NCBI GenBank assembly: GCA_040902585.1
Contig: JBBDXA010000017.1
Location: 1-52,859, forward strand
Reading direction: 5' to 3'
From: JBBDXA01 sp040902585
GTDB taxonomy: Bacteria; Planctomycetota; Phycisphaerae; Phycisphaerales; Phycisphaeraceae
DNA length: 52,859 bases
Of the stretch, positions 52,005 through 52,859 are shown in pieces. The translations under genes were made by a program, and so were the position numbers. A model generated the notes under the pieces. That model had not been told where the DNA came from. It worked only from the letters and a program-made list of their open reading frames with translations, and ran no database searches. Within the stretch, counting starts at the first letter, position 1; each line of letters begins with the position of its first letter.

Positions 52005-52032
52005 ATTATATCAGTGCAAATGAGGCGGGCAA
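52005..52032 (-). promoter_or_regulatory. Promoter of the second PEP-CTERM gene
   Basis: A perfect TATAAT (52005-52010) with TTGCCC (52027-52032) 16 bp upstream on the minus strand. It lies in the short gap after ilvC. Confidence 0.55.
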
Positions 52033-52049
52033 TCCCCTGTTCAGGGGAT
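52032..52049. terminator. Palindrome between ilvC and the PEP-CTERM promoter
   Basis: ATCCCCTG and CAGGGGAT are perfect 8-bp arms around TT. It touches the -35 element, so it may be an operator; no T-run follows, so its role as the ilvC terminator is weak. Confidence 0.35.
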
Positions 52050-52078
52050 GTGGAAGAGATTTTCTTGAATCCGCTTGC

Positions 52079-52859
52079 TCACATCTCCACCGGCTTGATC
52101 CAAGGCATCATCCGTCGCAGTTCCTTGCCGATCTTCTCCAGCGGCTGTGTCTGCTCCTTCTCGCGCTGGGCCTTGAACCACGGGAAGCCCTTGGCGTAAT
52201 CATCGCGGAAGGTCTGGGCGAACTTGCCGGTCTGGATATCGGTGAGCACCTGCTTCATGACCTTCTTCGTCTCCGCCGTCACGATCTTCGGTCCGGTGTG
52301 GTAGTCGCCGAACTCCGCGGTGTTGCTGATGGAGTATCTCATATAGTTCAGGCCGCCGCGCACGACGAGATCGACGATGAGCTTCACCTCGTGGCAGACT
52401 TCGAAGTAGGCCAGTTCGGGCGGGTAGCCGGCTTCGATGAGCGTTTCGTAGCCGCACTTGATGAGAGCGCTGAGGCCGCCGCAGAGAACCGCTTGTTCAC
52501 CAAACAAGTCCGTCTCGCATTCGTCCTTAAAATTGGTCTTGAGGATGCCGCCCTTGCCGCCGCCGACGCCGATGGCCCAGGCCATGGCGATGTCGAAGGC
52601 GTGGCCGCTCGCATCCTGATGCACCGCCAGCAGACAGGGCACGCCGCCACCGCGTTCAAACTCGCTGCGAACGGTGTGGCCGGGGCCTTTGGGGGCGACC
52701 ATGATCACATCGATGTTTGCGGGCAGCTCGATGGTCTTGAAGTGAACGTTGAACCCATGAGTCGCCCCGAATGCGGCCCCGGGCTTCAAGTTAGTCACGA
52801 TCGACGCCTTCCACACATCCGGCTGCACTTCATCCGGCAGCGTCGCAATGACCAGGTCC
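52079..52859 (-). CDS. ilvC: Ketol-acid reductoisomerase, 3' part (5' end outside window)
   Basis: About 259 codons are visible; the frame is open to the window edge and the NADPH-binding N-terminus is missing. The enzyme converts acetolactate to dihydroxyisovalerate in valine and isoleucine synthesis. The end of the Rossmann domain has VIMVAPKGPGH, and the knotted C-terminal domain has the Mg ligands in ETDLFGEQAVLCGG and in the YFEVCHE helix. The C-terminal length fits a class I enzyme. It ends KELRRMMPWIKPVEM, the part copied at 50815. Confidence 0.92.
   Translation of the reverse strand, partial: DLVIATLPDEVQPDVWKASIVTNLKPGAAFGATHGFNVHFKTIELPANIDVIMVAPKGPGHTVRSEFERGGGVPCLLAVHQDASGHAFDIAMAWAIGVGGGKGGILKTNFKDECETDLFGEQAVLCGGLSALIKCGYETLIEAGYPPELAYFEVCHEVKLIVDLVVRGGLNYMRYSISNTAEFGDYHTGPKIVTAETKKVMKQVLTDIQTGKFAQTFRDDYAKGFPWFKAQREKEQTQPLEKIGKELRRMMPWIKPVEM

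Overview
The window looks like chromosomal DNA from a planctomycete, most likely the Phycisphaerae side of the phylum. It carries a DUF1501 protein, a PSD1/DUF1549/DUF1553 'planctomycete cytochrome C' protein, a DUF1080 protein, a DUF4058 protein, a DUF1570 protease-like protein, a DUF255 thioredoxin-fold protein and two PEP-CTERM proteins, all in GC-rich DNA of even composition. The class assignment is an inference from gene content. A run of ten N at 716-725 marks a scaffold join. No rRNA, tRNA or CRISPR array was seen.

Layout. 1-3.8 kb: a REP-associated-type tyrosine transposase and a 959-residue TIR-STAND-TPR protein, the latter lying between two copies of one palindrome. 3.8-15.8 kb: mostly housekeeping (leuC, a TolC-like lipoprotein, rdgB, a GH57 enzyme, murC, a metallo-hydrolase, a stand-alone MetE catalytic domain, a SIS protein, a PilZ protein, tatD). 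15.8-28 kb: a DUF255-nDsbD fusion, an orphan antitoxin-like gene, a HAF-repeat protein, DUF4058, then DUF1501, a zinc-ribbon membrane protein, a lipoprotein and PSD1 on one strand. 28-39.6 kb: cinA, a CpsB-type phosphatase, DUF1080, a TPR lipoprotein, DUF1570, a BshB1-like deacetylase, a GT4 glycosyltransferase, truA, lptB and a fused ABC-2 permease. 39.6-52.9 kb: two PEP-CTERM proteins, a phytoene-dehydrogenase-like oxidoreductase, a TMTC-like membrane glycosyltransferase with TPRs, a methyltransferase, nth, a CobW GTPase, a phosphodiesterase and the 3' part of ilvC.

The most striking property is the density of small repeats that are not genes. At least ten palindromic or inverted-repeat families and several 7-8 bp periodic tandem repeats sit between genes, and several have entered coding sequence in frame: an 18-bp palindrome in four genes (murC, tatD, PSD1, the phosphodiesterase), a 27-bp palindrome in murC, a heptamer array plus hairpin in PSD1, a heptamer array in DUF1501, and an octamer array that forms the C-terminal tail of TruA. 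An octamer repeat (GGRACGRA) lies directly 5' of six genes and often forms long inverted pairs. With a RAYT-type transposase present, a REPIN/RPE-like system is a reasonable hypothesis.

Two expression modes are visible. About ten genes have a TANNNT box ending 6-8 nt before the ATG, which predicts leaderless mRNAs (TolC-like, GH57, DUF4058, zinc-ribbon, cinA, BshB1-like, truA, lptB, permease, nth). Others, mainly surface or secreted products, have Shine-Dalgarno sites and sometimes long leaders (both PEP-CTERM genes, HAF, TPR lipoprotein, phosphodiesterase, PilZ). A decayed copy of the ilvC 3' end lies downstream of the second PEP-CTERM gene, so that gene is bracketed by direct copies of the ilvC tail.
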